Of a stretch of DNA of 64,000 nt, positions 23,001 through 34,254 are shown piece by piece. The stretch lies in the NCBI GenBank assembly GCA_037976565.1, contig CP137679.1, positions 6,679,973 to 6,743,972 on the forward strand. The letters are read 5' to 3'. The stretch comes from Mesocentrotus franciscanus. Lineage: Eukaryota > Echinodermata > Echinoidea > Camarodonta > Strongylocentrotidae. Every line of letters begins with the position of its first letter. Within the stretch, counting starts at the first letter, position 1. The notes beneath the pieces are model-generated. The model was not told where the DNA came from. It ran no database searches and saw only the letters and a list, made by a program, of their open reading frames with translations. Made by a program: the position numbers and the translations under genes.

Positions 23001-25454
23001 AGGGCTCCTGCAGACATCCATATTTGGATAAACTAGGTTCCTCCCTGATGTTCCAAAACTTTGATCAAAGTGCACTGAGCTGCCGGGGTTTTTACTTTCG
23101 TCTTTATTGAAATATGTTCCTTCTATTGCAGGGTTAGGAGTTGGCCTCTGCTTCATCTCTGCCGTGAACATGGTCGCGATGTACTTCCACAAGCGATTTG
23201 GTGTGGCCAATGGCATCATGTTCATCGGTACCAGCTTTAGTCAGATCGGGGTACCTCCACTCACGCGGTTCCTTGTGTCACAGTATGGCTGGCGGGGCAC
23301 CTTGCAAATCAACAGCGCCATCATGTGCCACAGCATTGCTGCCTCTTGCCTTCTGCGGCCGCTAAAGCCGCCTCCAAAGAAAAAGTTGATGGCGAACACA
23401 TTGTCCGGTGAGTGCGAAAACAAAGGTTTTGAGACCAGAGAAATCATCGAATTGATGCACTGCCACAGCTCTCGACGCCGTTAGGCACGCCCGTGATTCC
23501 ACGACGACGGAGGATTAATGTAGAAACTGATTTAGATGAAGCGAAGAGAAAAGGTAGTATACGAGGGAAGGGCACTGTGATGAAAGCTGACAACCTTAAG
23601 GTGTTTGGGCATCAGAGGGGGGAACACCCTTACGAACTGGAGCAACGGTTAGAGCAATTGAAATCTTCATCTTCAGGGAATGACAACTGCGATCATAATG
23701 CATATTCCAATCGTGTTGCTGCCAATATTCCAAAGATCAGGGTGGAAGACTTCGATAAAACCATTAATGCATCTGGTAAAAATGGAAACAAGGATATACC
23801 GACCGATGCATCAAAGCATCAAGGGGCAGGTAATGAGGATGAAAGAAAGGGCCGGTCTGGTCATCTGTGCAAGACCCTTGCCGACATGTTCGGCATCACT
23901 CTCTTCAGGGCCGAACCCCTAGCCATCCTGCAGAACTTCTCATCTATGGTGGTCATGATCGCGACCTTCATGCCTGTAGCCCACGTCTTTGCGATGGCGA
24001 CGGATCGAGGCATGGCGATCAGCAATGCCGCCGCTCTTCTATCCGTGCTGGGGGTTGGTGGTACGGCGGGACGCATTCTCTCAGGTGTCATCGTAGACAA
24101 ACAACTGATAGGTAAGGCCCGTGGCTTGGTGATGGGGTTTTCGTGCATATTCGGTGACCCTACATGGATTTTACTCCGGTCACCTTTATTTTGGCGTTAT
24201 TTTTTTCAAAGATGTAGCATTAGACCTTTGGTTGTGATTGGGCTTTAGATTTGTATTAAGCTTTAGTGTTATTAGTATGGTGTTGGAATTAGGAATTCGT
24301 TTAGTGAACAGGTAGTATGGGGCTTATATAAATCATGGGGATTTGTGACTTCAAAAATAGTGATACGATGAAGAAACTCTTCACAAGTAGTCAAAGTATG
24401 GACATCCTTTAAAATGATAAAGTGAGAAAAAAAAGATAAAAGAATGATCAGTGAATATGAAAAAATATTCGAGATGACGCCATACATGTACAGTGTGTAA
24501 GGAGGAAAATACTAATTTTAGAAGCATGGGACCGCCATGGAGAAGTCGACCATTTACACTACTACATTTTGATCCTTTACTACCAGGTCCCCACTGCTAC
24601 ATGACCCTCATGAATGTTCTGACCGCCATCCCAATCGCCATCCTCCCGCTTGTCGCCTCCAACTTCCCCCATGCCGCAGCCACTATCTTCTTCACAGGCA
24701 TCGGCATCGGATCCACGATCGTAATCCGGATTGTCAAGCCAAGAAGGCTGTCTCGCCAGCCTTCATGAGTGACAACGTGCGCATTGTGGTCATGACAACA
24801 GGGTGTGGTATGACGATCGGTGCAGTTTTATCAGGTGATAGTTCTGACATAAGAAGATTATCTTCCGAAAGAAAGAAGGAATGTATTACAGTAGTGACAA
24901 CCCTAGAATGATTAAACGCATGTTTCGAACCTTTGCAACCATACATAATGATAATCACTTAAACATTAGACTGAACCTATCACCAAAATAATCTTGTTTT
25001 GTATGTTAGGGGTTCCATGTCCCAATACTATATTCAAAGTAATACATTCACATATTACTTCTATAAAGAGATACTGCAAGTTTAAATATACTCTCAATTA
25101 CCTAAAAAATGGCAACTTGTGAGAAGACTAAGCGCTCGCATCTCTGCCAAAAGGGTCATTAGGGCCCATACGGAACCTAAGACCGACTTGGATTCCCTGA
25201 AAATAGGAAAATAAATGTTCACTGAAATCTTGAAAATCTCTATACTTTCATGCATTTTCTAATTTCTATATTAATGTATATGTCTCTCTTCTCTTCTTGC
25301 AGGATGGTTGGCTGACCTCACTGGTAGTTATTCCTTGTCATTTTACTGCGCGGCCGACATCCTTCTTTTCGGAGCCGCCATCAACCTGACCCTTTCTGTA
25401 CTCACTCGACGGCGGAGAAAGAAACAAAGTTCTCGACAGGAACATCCTAGTTAG
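10637..25454 (+). CDS. Monocarboxylate transporter-like (SLC16/MCT family)
   Basis: Predicted plasma-membrane major-facilitator transporter of the SLC16 (MCT) family, whose members move monocarboxylates or related small solutes. The model joins 10637-11000, 21607-21750, 23132-24111, 24587-24834 and 25303-25454 (about 629 codons); all introns are phase 1 with GT/AG ends. Residues 63-76 show the family signature PDGGWGWMVVLGAF at TM1. Exon 3 carries a long charged cytoplasmic loop after TM6, then TM7-8 with GRILSG; the family's TM8 Arg is kept, but its Asp is Gly. The last exons contain GWLADLTGSYSLSF (TM11). ATG 10637 was chosen as the first in frame; 10679 is an alternative. The frame breaks near 23440-23484 and 24720-24760, so it is an assembly error, an unmodelled short intron (first site), or a decaying gene. 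Substrate is not predictable. A candidate AATAAA is at 25987. Confidence 0.88.
12010..12913. mobile_element. TTAA-flanked foldback element with nested foldback
   Basis: TTAA at 12010-12013 and 12910-12913 flanks an element starting AGGGGAAGTTCACCCTGAT and ending GGGGAGGATTTCCCT, with long subterminal inverted repeats (AGTGAAAGTTTGAGCAAAT against ATTTTGCTCAAACTTTCACT-like). TTAA targets are typical of piggyBac-type transposons, but no transposase is present. A second foldback (12036-12197) is inserted close to its left end. It lies in MCT intron 1. Confidence 0.85.
12036..12197. mobile_element. Nested 162-bp foldback element
   Basis: AGGGACTTTTAGATTT at 12036 pairs with AAATCTAAAAGTCCCT ending at 12197, and the next bases (GCACG / CGTG) continue the pairing. 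It breaks the left arm of the surrounding TTAA-flanked element, whose sister at 50246 lacks it. Confidence 0.85.
14304..14526. mobile_element. Perfect 47-bp inverted repeat around a 129-bp core
   Basis: Bases 14304-14350 are the exact reverse complement of 14480-14526. The core contains ACCTGACGAAGTGTTGC and CGAAACGTCG, a motif type often found in Penelope-like and other retroelement ends. No protein is encoded. It lies in MCT intron 1. Confidence 0.85.
16996..17305 (+). mobile_element. tRNA-derived SINE, near full length
   Basis: Box A-like TAGTGTAGTGGTTCTAGC near 17003 and box B-like GGTCGTGAGTTCGAATCCC near 17045 form a tRNA-like head. A tRNA-unrelated body and the tail TTAGGCGCTATATAAGCAC...ATTATT follow. 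It belongs to the class seen at 3261-3583 but is in the opposite orientation. It lies in MCT intron 1. Confidence 0.85.
18042..18445. repeat. AAGTGCCCCTTTT-type degenerate tandem repeat
   Basis: After CCAGAGGCGGCGCTCCCTGG, more than ten degenerate units of about 20-35 bp repeat the core AAGTGCCCCTTTT. A shorter copy beginning CAGAGGCGGCGCTCCGTGG is at 37663. The termini suggest a non-autonomous DNA transposon. It lies in MCT intron 1. Confidence 0.65.
20450..20476. repeat. T-run and G-run
   Basis: A homopolymer pair, T(9) then G(9-10). The rest of 18.5-21.4 kb in MCT intron 1 shows only AT-rich non-coding sequence and a short GA/A-rich stretch near 20935-20965. Confidence 0.6.
21417..21535. 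repeat. CAT/CAC/CCG trinucleotide-rich tract
   Basis: Imperfect trinucleotide tract (CATCATCATCATCACTATCG...) ending about 70 bp before the exon 2 acceptor of the MCT-like gene. Open frames on both strands here are by-products of the repeat. Confidence 0.85.
21607..21750 (+). CDS. MCT-like gene, exon 2
   Basis: Acceptor CACCCAG/GT and donor CAG/GTATAA; phase 1 at both ends. It encodes the TM2-TM3 region, IVIGKIWTVFGVRST and VLASAGCLGGSF; the length from SWIG to LASAG equals that of other MCTs, so no exon is missing between exons 1 and 2. Confidence 0.88.
22262..23091. mobile_element. 830-bp palindromic foldback element
   Basis: The arms begin CCCGGCAGCCCAGTGCACTT near 22277 and end in the mirror sequence GTGCACTGAGCTGCCGGGG at 23089. 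They continue to pair inward through CATATTTGGAT, GGCCCATGCCAGACAAATTT and TAGGGCCCGCCAGACG to a centre near 22640. Arms are diverged and the right side has extra repeats. It lies in MCT intron 2 and ends about 40 bp before the exon 3 acceptor. Confidence 0.85.
23132..24111 (+). CDS. MCT-like gene, exon 3 (frame break inside)
   Basis: TM4-TM6 (GLGVGLCFISAVNMVAMYFH, GWRGTLQI), a charged loop, then TM7-TM8 (MVVMIATFMPVAHVF, LLSVLGVGGTAGRILSG). The upstream frame stops at 23484; the downstream frame is open from about 23443. Either a 1-nt deficit (GAATTGATG, possibly an A-run undercall) or a 77-nt intron 23408-23484 (GTGAGT...TTAG, in phase) joins them. Donor GGTAAG at 24112. Confidence 0.85.
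24587..24834 (+). CDS. MCT-like gene, exon 4 (frame break inside)
   Basis: It encodes TM9-TM10 (MTLMNVLTAIPIAILPL, TIFFTGIGIGS), then SPAFMSDNVRIV and MTIGAVLSG in another frame. The shift falls at 24720-24760, near GATCGTAATCCGG. No usable intron fits, so this is an indel or a small deletion. Confidence 0.82.
25303..25454 (+). CDS. MCT-like gene, terminal exon
   Basis: A good polypyrimidine tract and CAG precede it. It encodes GWLADLTGSYSLSF and TM12, then a basic tail RRRRKKQSS and stop TAG at 25452-25454. Confidence 0.88.
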
Positions 25455-25986
25455 CCTTTTCATTGCCACATTCCTTAACGGACTAGACTTAAACATTAAT
25501 AGGACCAAAATGTCAATTACATCGTCATTGGACTGAGGTCAATGCTCAGTGGAGTTCAAAATACTTTGTTGATGTCAAAAAATGTCTTATGCAAAATGCA
25601 CACGAGACGTCAGTGGCGTCATTATTTCCCTGACGCAGGACTTCGTCAGCGACTGATGTGGTTTGACAGCATTATGATGGGAACTTCATGCAAAACGAAA
25701 TTATTGCAAAATGAACAGTGAAAGCATTGTGTTGCGTTAGTTGCGTTCATATATACATTAGCGCAGATAATAACGCCATAAAATTGACGACTCGGTGCAA
25801 CGGTCATTAAGCCTCGTCGGCGGATTTTGTTTATAAAGATATAACTGTAATACGCTTCACATTTCTGTATCTTCTAACACAGAGCTAAGTTTGAAGTTAA
25901 TTATGACTGCATATGGGAGTATAAGGTAAAGCACTATAATACATTTAAAAACAAAGAAATCGATAAATAACACATATCAAAATAAC

Positions 25987-25992
25987 AATAAA
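25987..25992 (+). terminator. Candidate polyadenylation signal of the MCT-like gene
   Basis: AATAAA about 530 nt after the stop codon. It is the first canonical hexamer noticed; assignment is by position only. Confidence 0.4.
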
Positions 25993-26051
25993 ATAGATCG
26001 CAAAAATAATGCTACAAAGACAAAGGAATGTAAGGCAAAGCGATGCAATTT

Positions 26052-26275
26052 TTCTCTTCATATAATACATAGCTCTTCATATAATACATAGCTCTTCATA
26101 TAATACATAGCTCTTCATATAATACATAGCTCTTCATATAATACATAGCTCTTCATATAATACATAGCTCTTCATATACTACATAGCTCTTCATATAATA
26201 CATAGCTCTTCATATAATACATAGCTCTTCATGTAATTATAATACATAGCTCTTCATATAATACATAGCTCTTCA
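26052..26275. repeat. 19-bp minisatellite, about 12 copies
   Basis: CTCTTCATATAATACATAG is repeated head to tail with very few changes (one ATACTACATAG, one expanded unit near 26230). Such homogeneity points to recent expansion. The rest of 25.5-29.5 kb is otherwise intergenic. Confidence 0.95.
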
Positions 26276-27752
26276 TGTCTGGATCACTTGTTGTGCCGGT
26301 ATAGCTGTTTTTAAGCTACATTGTATTACTATATTTAAAAGTTGTTCCTATTCATTCGGAATAGCAGTAAATAGCTTGCCAACACACCTCATGATGGTGA
26401 TACATGTGTACAAATCAGTAAAAGAAGAGCATTTTACTTTTAATAAGGGTTTAATCAAGCCTACCACCCAAGTAGAAGGTATAATACCATTATCTATCAC
26501 TATCTTAAACAATAAATTAAGTCACTATTTTCAAGAGATTTAGAACCATTCTTCAACATTTAACCTTATTCATTGAACTATCATAAAATGATCATCTCCT
26601 TGTTATTTCAAAGACATTAAACCCTATTCTGACTGGGCTTTTCATGAGCACGTTATGACGGGGTTGGGTGTCATTTGGTGTTCATTTTACTATGAAGTCA
26701 TTTCAACAGTGTGCATAACACCCCCATTCACTTGTATAGACACAGTGGAAAGTTCTCAGTTTCTGGATGACCTTTGACCTTTATTTGTCACATGACCTGA
26801 AAACGCTAAGTTCGATTCTTGTAAATTAGGTACCAAAAGTTGCGCAAGATTTTAACAACAACAAAAGTTATAAAAGGACATTTCGATAATCAGTGGTTCG
26901 GGAGTAGTTGTAAAATATAGACTGGGGGGAGGGGTCAAAATGACCCCCTCCCCTCCCAAGTCAGAATAGGGATAAGTTGCAGTATCACTTCAGAATCTTC
27001 AATTTGTCGATTCAATTCTTCGTTGATGCCTATGTTAATATCATAATAAAATCGTCATTCTGATCCGTTTCAGAAGACAGTTGATTGCATTGAAGTGCTT
27101 ATAGAAATGACAAGTGGGAAGAAATTTAGGATCTTTTGTCATTTCTGTTAATTTTACATGTATTCCTAAAATCGTTAGGGATTTTGCTTTTCAATCTCAT
27201 ACAAATGTAGTAGAATGTACGTACTCAGTGAAATATTTTCTTCTTTCAGAACGCTCAAAGTTCTTAAAACTCTTTCCAGTTCCTTTCTTTTCATCGTCCT
27301 ATTCTGATTTCTTATCACGACATTTGTTCGTCATTTGCATATTTTTTGTTCTCAAATCGTCACAAACTTTATCACACCAAGGTTGAGATTTGGAAAGCAT
27401 CACTTCTCTTCTAGGATACATTTTACACTTTCTTTTGTGTAACATTCCAGATGTAGCAGCAGCATCAATATACGATTGTTGCTTGAATTAAATAATCTAG
27501 AAACACAGAATCTAGCAATGTTTCTAATTCAGGTATGGCAAAAGTGTCCACGCTATGTGCGAACTCAGGTTTTGCTTTTTTAAATATCATATGTGATCTT
27601 TTGAAAGTTTTCTTTTTAACTCATTTCAAGACAAGCAACATTTGATGTTGTTTGGTGACAGGAATTCTTAAAAGTATTTTGCGGAGACGCAATTCATTTA
27701 CTAATTATTACACATAAAATAATAATAAACTGGGGGTTTACCACTTCATATC

Positions 27753-27824
27753 TGAGCGAGCCTTTAGTGTGGTTTTAATACTTAATCTGAACGAGCCTTT
27801 AGTGTGGTTTTAATACTTAAACTC
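27753..27824. repeat. Short direct duplication
   Basis: CGAGCCTTTAGTGTGGTTTT plus AATACTTAA occurs twice, about 35 bp apart. It is non-coding. Confidence 0.85.
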
Positions 27825-28477
27825 CAATATTTTTGTCTTCAGTGGCATGCTCATGCCGAGCGCCAGAAACATATTTGATCATACCAGACTGTTTCCAAGA
27901 CAAAGATAAAACTAGTGTATTGACTAAACATTATTTACTGAGACATGTGCTATTCTGTTAATGAATGTAGTAACTCGCGCGTATTGTATTATTTTATACC
28001 AAGACTATTTTGTGCAACTGCCCATCCATTATACATGTCTGTACATTTTTTTTGTGACCAAAAAAATGCAGTGTTGAATCCAGAAGGGAGACCTGCCGTG
28101 GAAAAGAATATGAAGGAGAGGAAGAAGGAGGACGACGAGGAGGAGAGAGACGTATGGTTATGAATGGAATCTGAGTGCACACCCCTGCCATATACTATAC
28201 AGAATTGTACATTATAATTGATGGCAACTAGCGATATTGTGACTCCCTAAACATTATGAGCAACACCGGTGACTAGAATGTTGACATCGCCACCCCAGAA
28301 CTTTTCATCAATGAACTATTATTATTCCATTACATGCCAAGACAAACTGGTTAATATACGTGTTTACAATGATAAGTACTATTCATCTATCTAACTCAAA
28401 AACAAGTGATGTTATAAGAAATTTGTCATGTTTTCTATTTCAAAAAATAATGCACACGATGGCAAAGAATTCCAAAT

Positions 28478-28529
28478 AAATCAACCTAAGGCAATCAATA
28501 GCATTGTCCCTCACCTTTTGAAATATGCA

Positions 28530-28568
<39 letters not shown>

Positions 28569-28632
28569 ATCCCAACATGATTTCTATGGCAAAAAAAATA
28601 GGGGTATGGAAATTGCCTCCCAGTTGATTTTT
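28478..28632. mobile_element. Small foldback element with (AT)n loop
   Basis: AAATCAACCTAAGGCAATC at the left and AATTGCCTCCCAGTTGATTT at the right pair as in 4384-4506. The centre carries an uninterrupted (AT)n run at 28532-28565. Confidence 0.65.
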
Positions 28633-28995
28633 CTTTAAGTAGTTGTGATCGTGTTAATGTGGTATGTTATTTACATTTTTGTTATTAAAAAAAATGTATT
28701 ACGTGCAAGCTATTTACATGTATTTACAAATGTGTTCATTCAAGCTACTTATTGGTCTCGATGTTAAATTTGTATGATCAGTGCAAGTATTTCGATATTT
28801 AGTTTCGGTCGAGTTTTATCAATATTGATATTCATCATCGTGCGATTCGTACTTAAGTTATAACCTGTGGCAAAATATACTCATCGTTATTCATAATGGG
28901 CTTCATTTTCTATGATTATTTCGAGTATGGAATTGTTTAGCATTCAACACACAAATACGGTAGAACCAGCATGATCGCAAAGGCTTCCAAGATCG

Positions 28996-29137
28996 AAAAC
29001 AACCTTTGGCAATTTCAATAGTCTTGTGCGTCACCTATTGGAATGTGCTAACCTGATAATTGCTTATTGCATAATCCGTACAACCTTTCCTTAGGCACTA
29101 CAATAGTGGATTAAAATTGCCCTTAAGTTGATTTCTT
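28996..29137. mobile_element. Small foldback element, same family
   Basis: AAAACAACCTTTGGCAATTT pairs with AAATTGCCCTTAAGTTGATT. It is a third copy of the family at 4384-4506. Confidence 0.6.
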
Positions 29138-29519
29138 GAAAGTCGTTCCGATCGTGTTCAATACTTATCTCAAGGAAAGGCCTAAACTTATTTTTAGGTT
29201 TGTTTTGAATTCGCCCTATCCTGTCGAAACCGATAAGAACTTCACGAGAATGCAATTATCTATATGCGGCTACTGTCTGCTGATTTCTTGCATATCCGAT
29301 CCATAATATATACACAGCGTTTTACAGACTCGTTTTCAGTGGGGAGCTAGCTAGGTGGCGCTTGTTGCGATATCGAGCAATCATTCGCAAGTTATACTGC
29401 TACTGAAATGTAACCGACTTGGCCGATTCTCTCCCTCCCCCTCTATGTAAATCACTCTTCCTCTCTGTCTAATATCTATTTTACCCTTTGTATTATTTTC
29501 CCTTCTTTTTCTTTCTTTC

Positions 29520-29600
29520 TTACCTACCCCCTTTCCCCTCTCTCTCTCTCTCACTCTCTAACTCTCTCTCTCTCTCTCTCCCTCTTCATCCCACTCTCTC
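29520..29600. repeat. CT-rich microsatellite
   Basis: (CT)n tract upstream of the CIMIP2B-like gene. The open frame through it (29488-29925) is a repeat artefact. Confidence 0.9.
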
Positions 29601-29682
29601 CTATTCATTTTCTTCAACCGATTTGGGAAGGGTTGACTCTGTGCCTCTGTGCGTGTATAATATCCCATTCCATATTATATTA

Positions 29683-29754
29683 TGCATGCGCAATGTAACA
29701 TCAGATGCACAGCGCGCAGTGCCTAATGACGTCAACAATAGGATGCGCGCGCAG
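29683..29754 (+). promoter_or_regulatory. Putative promoter cluster: NRF1-like, CRE, NRF1-like
   Basis: Within 72 bp lie TGCATGCGCA (29683), a perfect CRE palindrome TGACGTCA (29727-29734) and TGCGCGCGCA (29744-29753). The cluster is 180-250 bp upstream of the start codon at 29934, in a local CpG-rich patch of an AT-rich region. This is consistent with a TATA-less promoter; I saw no clear RFX X-box. Confidence 0.5.
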
Positions 29755-29933
29755 GGCTATGTTTACATTTTTAGTTTCATTAATTCATTCGCACACATCA
29801 TCGCCCTAAACAACCAGAAAATTGAGAGCTATAGATCTAAGTATAATTCTACAGCACTAATACATGACAGAAAATATATCATAGGAACGTATTTAAGGAC
29901 CAGTGAAAGACTGTTTTGGATTTAAAGAAAAAT

Positions 29934-30037
29934 ATGGCGAAAACAAGTGATTCAAAAACCGTTGCAGTACAGACTAATCAGAATATGCCGACTAGGAAGA
30001 GTGTTCTTACCAATGCAGAACATTACCATACACCGGG
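29934..30037 (+). CDS. CIMIP2B: CIMIP2B-like, exon 1
   Basis: Starts MAKTSDSKTVAV and ends HYHTPG, split at GGG/GTGAGT. The ATG has A at -3 (AATATGG). Phase 2 exit. Confidence 0.83.
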
Positions 30038-31964
30038 GTGAGTCATTGGGTCCGCTCGCTTACTATGTGTGCTTGTTTGTTTTCTCTAAGCATTTATCAT
30101 CATAATTGAAAGATCTCTAGAGATTAATATTAGACACGTTCAGTCAAATCTATATTCTTTTTGAGCAGTGGGTCTACTATTTCCTTTGCAGTGGACAATT
30201 AGTAATCATCGGCCTAATGCCGATATGCAGCTACAACACATTCGAAAGTGACTGTAAATATTTACGAAATAAATTTTGGGCGCAATCACACTAACTGAGA
30301 ACTAATTAGTGCCCTCAAAAAAGTGAATGTTGTATAGGAATCACGATATTTTCTTGGTTTATTTCTTAATACTGTTGAAAATCACGTGGATCATAATGGC
30401 TACATAGGACTGTTCTGTTTATTTGTCATGATCAAAATGATATCCATTGCACTTACTGCTTAACAAATATTAAAGATAAGTGGTGAAAAGGTCATCAGTC
30501 AACATTCAGTTTCATATTAGAGTGAATAAGATCCAATCAAAACAAATAAATACAAATGGGAGAGAAAAGAAGGCTCGATGGTATAATTATATTGTTGCAA
30601 ATATGATGGGAGAGTTCTCTATGATAATGATCGTATAATTGTAGAGGTTCCAAATACCATTATGTTCCCAAAGTAAATCCTTCATGAATTGAAAGGGGTC
30701 ACTTGTACATACCATCTCTGATTTCATCAACATAATGATTGTTTTCAGATATTGTGGGTTCTGCCCCCAGTTCAAGTTTCAAATCGGTGAGACTTTTGGT
30801 CGGACGACGACCCGGCTACTCAAGGACCCAAGCGTACCTAAATCAGAACGGACAGTACTTGCCAATATTAAACCGATTTCACCAGGTTACCCAGGTAAAG
30901 ATTATTTTTAAAGTGACTTGGTAACATTGTTGAAGGTTGATTAAAAAATTGCGTAATTTTGGTATGAAATGTTACTTATTACCTTCCTTTTAATGTACTA
31001 ACCCTCTAACATGCAAAAAAAATCCTGAAAAAAATTCTTAAACCACAAAGATATTAATGGTTTTTTAAGAAGGCGACACTGGTCAACACCCTCTAACAGT
31101 GATCAACAATAAATTCTCCCAACCATCTTTGAATTTTCCCAACCGTTTTTCCATGAGAAAAAGACATAAAACAGGCAATAAAAAATCTGTCAACACTTAA
31201 ATGTCTGGAATGGTATGTAGAGCCAATTTATTGCTTTGTGGCGATTTACATTCACCTACAATGTAATTAAATTGTAATAATATAGTTGGGAGAATTAAGA
31301 AATCGATCAGATCCGTTTTTCCCAATTTGTATCATTAATAATGGTCCGTTTTCACTCAATTTTTCAGATTATCTTTAATTGTACATCGAGCATTGAAGTC
31401 ACTACCTTAGCACCACTTTATCTCATCTTAACAATGTTACAAAGTCACTTTAAAGCCTTGTTTATGCGGTATACAATCACTCCGGGAGATAGAGAGAGAG
31501 AGAGAACGATCAATGAAAACCGAGCAGGGAGGAAGGGACAGAAAAAGAGTGAGACTGAATATGAAAGACATAATGAGGGGGTGGAGAGAGAAAGAGCTAT
31601 TTCTTTCTCTCTCTCTCTCTACCCCCTCATGCATTATGTCTCTCAGAAAGGGAGGAAGGGAGAGAGAGAGAGAGAGAGAGAGAGAAAAAAAGAAAGTGTG
31701 CATGTGTGAGTGAGATAAAATTAAGAAATCGAAAAAGTGAGTGGTGAAGATGATACTATATGGAATGTTGTGGGTGGAAGGACATTATTTTTGTTTATTT
31801 GAAATATCAAGTGAAGTAAACGCTAATATGTTTTTTTTATATATTTAAAAAAAAAACATTTTACGTTGATTTGATTTATTAGTCAAGTTCAATGTAACAT
31901 AAACACAAACAGTAAAATAATATTATTAAATGAAAATTATTATTATTATAAAAATAACAACAAC

Positions 31965-32003
<39 letters not shown>

Positions 32004-34213
32004 CATAATGATTATAATAAAAAATAACAACACCAATAATAAAAATAATGATAATAATAATACTATTAATAAATATAATGATAAATTGACATAATAAATA
32101 TAATGATAAATTGACAGGATGACCCATGAAAGCTGGAATGTCAGTATGAATTATTACATGTTATCACAGTAAAGATCAAGAAAAACAAGCACAAACAAGA
32201 TAAACTTTTAAATACTTTGAGAATAACAACATTAAAGAAACAACACTAATTACAGCCCTTAAGAAGTTGATCAATATTTTATCAATCAGTTATGCATATG
32301 ATAACATTACTTGCCTCCATTTCTTGAGTCGCAAGTGATAGGTTCATCTTAAATTCAACTTTGACGTTTGTAAAGTTCTGAATGGGTTGGTAAGGAATTC
32401 CAGAATGTGGTTCCATTAAAATAAATAAAAAATGCCAACTTTGCTTACACTTTCCGGTAAAGCAAAACTGAATTATTGGCTATACTTCTCGTATTATATA
32501 TCCTTTAACTTTATACTTTATAACGCGAGTGAAGTTGTTGCCAATTAAATGAGTTTAATCAAAATAAAATATTTTATGCATAACGGTGTAGAAATAGTTA
32601 TTTTGGGTTGTCCGTCCCTTCCACTATTAGCTAACTACAGTATTTAAAGAACCATTGTATGGATTTTAACCAAACTTGGATCAACTATGTATGAGCATGC
32701 AAGGATGGAATGCTAAGATTTTGGGTGGAAGAGGTCAAAGGTCAAGATCACAGGGTTATAAAATTGTTAAAAACTACCAGAAAAATTGTCAGTACCGCGA
32801 TAACTTGAAAAGTATTGAAGCAATTTAAACCAAACCTGGATTAACTTATTACATTTTGGATGTACATGAAAGAGGAAGAGGTCATGAAATATCACAGGGT
32901 CATGAAAGTGTTAAAATGCCAGAAAATATGTCGCCCAAACGTGATTCAAGTACATGTACATGTACGTATGAGCATGAAAAGATTAAATAAAATTACGTTG
33001 TGTTCAATGAGGACAGATGTTAAAGGTCACAGGACCATTGATCAATGAACATTCATATCGGTGGAGGCATTTAGAGACGTAGTCGGATTCATCTTGTTCT
33101 CTTTAGATCGAAACACTCCGGCTGGGCGAGAACTGCTGTTCCAATCTCGCAAAACAAGCTTTGGGGACCAGAAATTTACTGATCAGATGGTACCAGGGTA
33201 CACAGGTATAGAGGTTCATAAATTATTAATTCAAAATGTTGAAAAATGTTTCATAGTGCATAGTCGTACAATGTCTTTATAAAAATAGGTCACAGTCATG
33301 TATCACACACTACAGAAGACATTTTCAACGTTCAATCCTAAAATGCTATCAGCTCCTTTAATAATTTATTGTGCTATATTAAAACATCCAGGGGTGTATG
33401 TTATAACTCTTTCCCGCTAATAACTAAAACGTACACATAAAACGCAACTTTATAATATCTATCCTGAAGAATGCAAATGAGTTAAAGATGGCACCTTATC
33501 GAGATTGATAATGCACCTCTTAAGATGAAGATAGTCAACAGTGACTGATAATTCCTTCGACATCAATACTAAGCCCGTGTTTTCTCGAAAATACAGGCGT
33601 ACAGAGTTGTACTCTGACATGTAGCCAAATTGGAAATTGTAGGTTTTCCATAGCGATCTCTCCGATTTTATTTGCATTACATTTCTTCGTCATTGCTAAT
33701 GTTCTCGGGAGGGAATTGTAAAAAAAAATTAAAAAATATGTCCTGCAGGCTACATCCCGAAATCCCAGCATTACTATGGCAACCGTTACGCGGAAGGATG
33801 TCGGGAATCTATCGCTACGTTTGAGCAGGACCAAAAAGCCGAGAGAAAGAAGAGAAATACCATGAAGACCGTACAACAGGTCCAGTCGGGAAAACTGAAA
33901 CCTTCGAAATTACCAGAGGTATATATCAACTTATAATTCAATTCAAAGAAACAGTAATTGTCAGACGTTGTACAGGTATGTAAATCTATCTAAATGAATA
34001 CCGTATGATTCAAAAGCATGATGTTGAAATTCATAGAAGAAGGCATATGATACCATGAAACAAGGAACTTATGGTCAAACTTTAAAGCAGTACATAATTA
34101 TAACAAACAATGTAGAGACAGAGAGAGAGAGAGAGAGAGGGGGGGGGCTATTATACCTGGGGGTAAAGAGGGAGAGTGAGTAGGTTGATATGGAAGATGA
34201 GATTTATGAATTG

Positions 34214-34254
<41 letters not shown>

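Noticed and set aside
23408..23468. 61-nt intron (GTGAGT...CCACAG) in MCT exon 3
   Set aside because: It leads to a frame that stops at once (GATTAA); only the 77-nt alternative ending TTAG at 23484 is in phase.
24700..24834. Short intron explaining the second MCT frame break
   Set aside because: The only GT...AG pair fitting (GTAATC...CGCCAG, 38 nt) is too short to be spliced.
28068..28163. Possible exon (VLNPEGRPAVEKNM then acidic/basic tail)
   Set aside because: There is an AG before it, but no partner donor or homologous text; MCT already has a good terminal exon at 25454.
29488..29925. 145-codon open frame upstream of the CIMIP2B-like start
   Set aside because: It begins in a CT microsatellite and runs through the putative promoter and leader in an unrelated frame.
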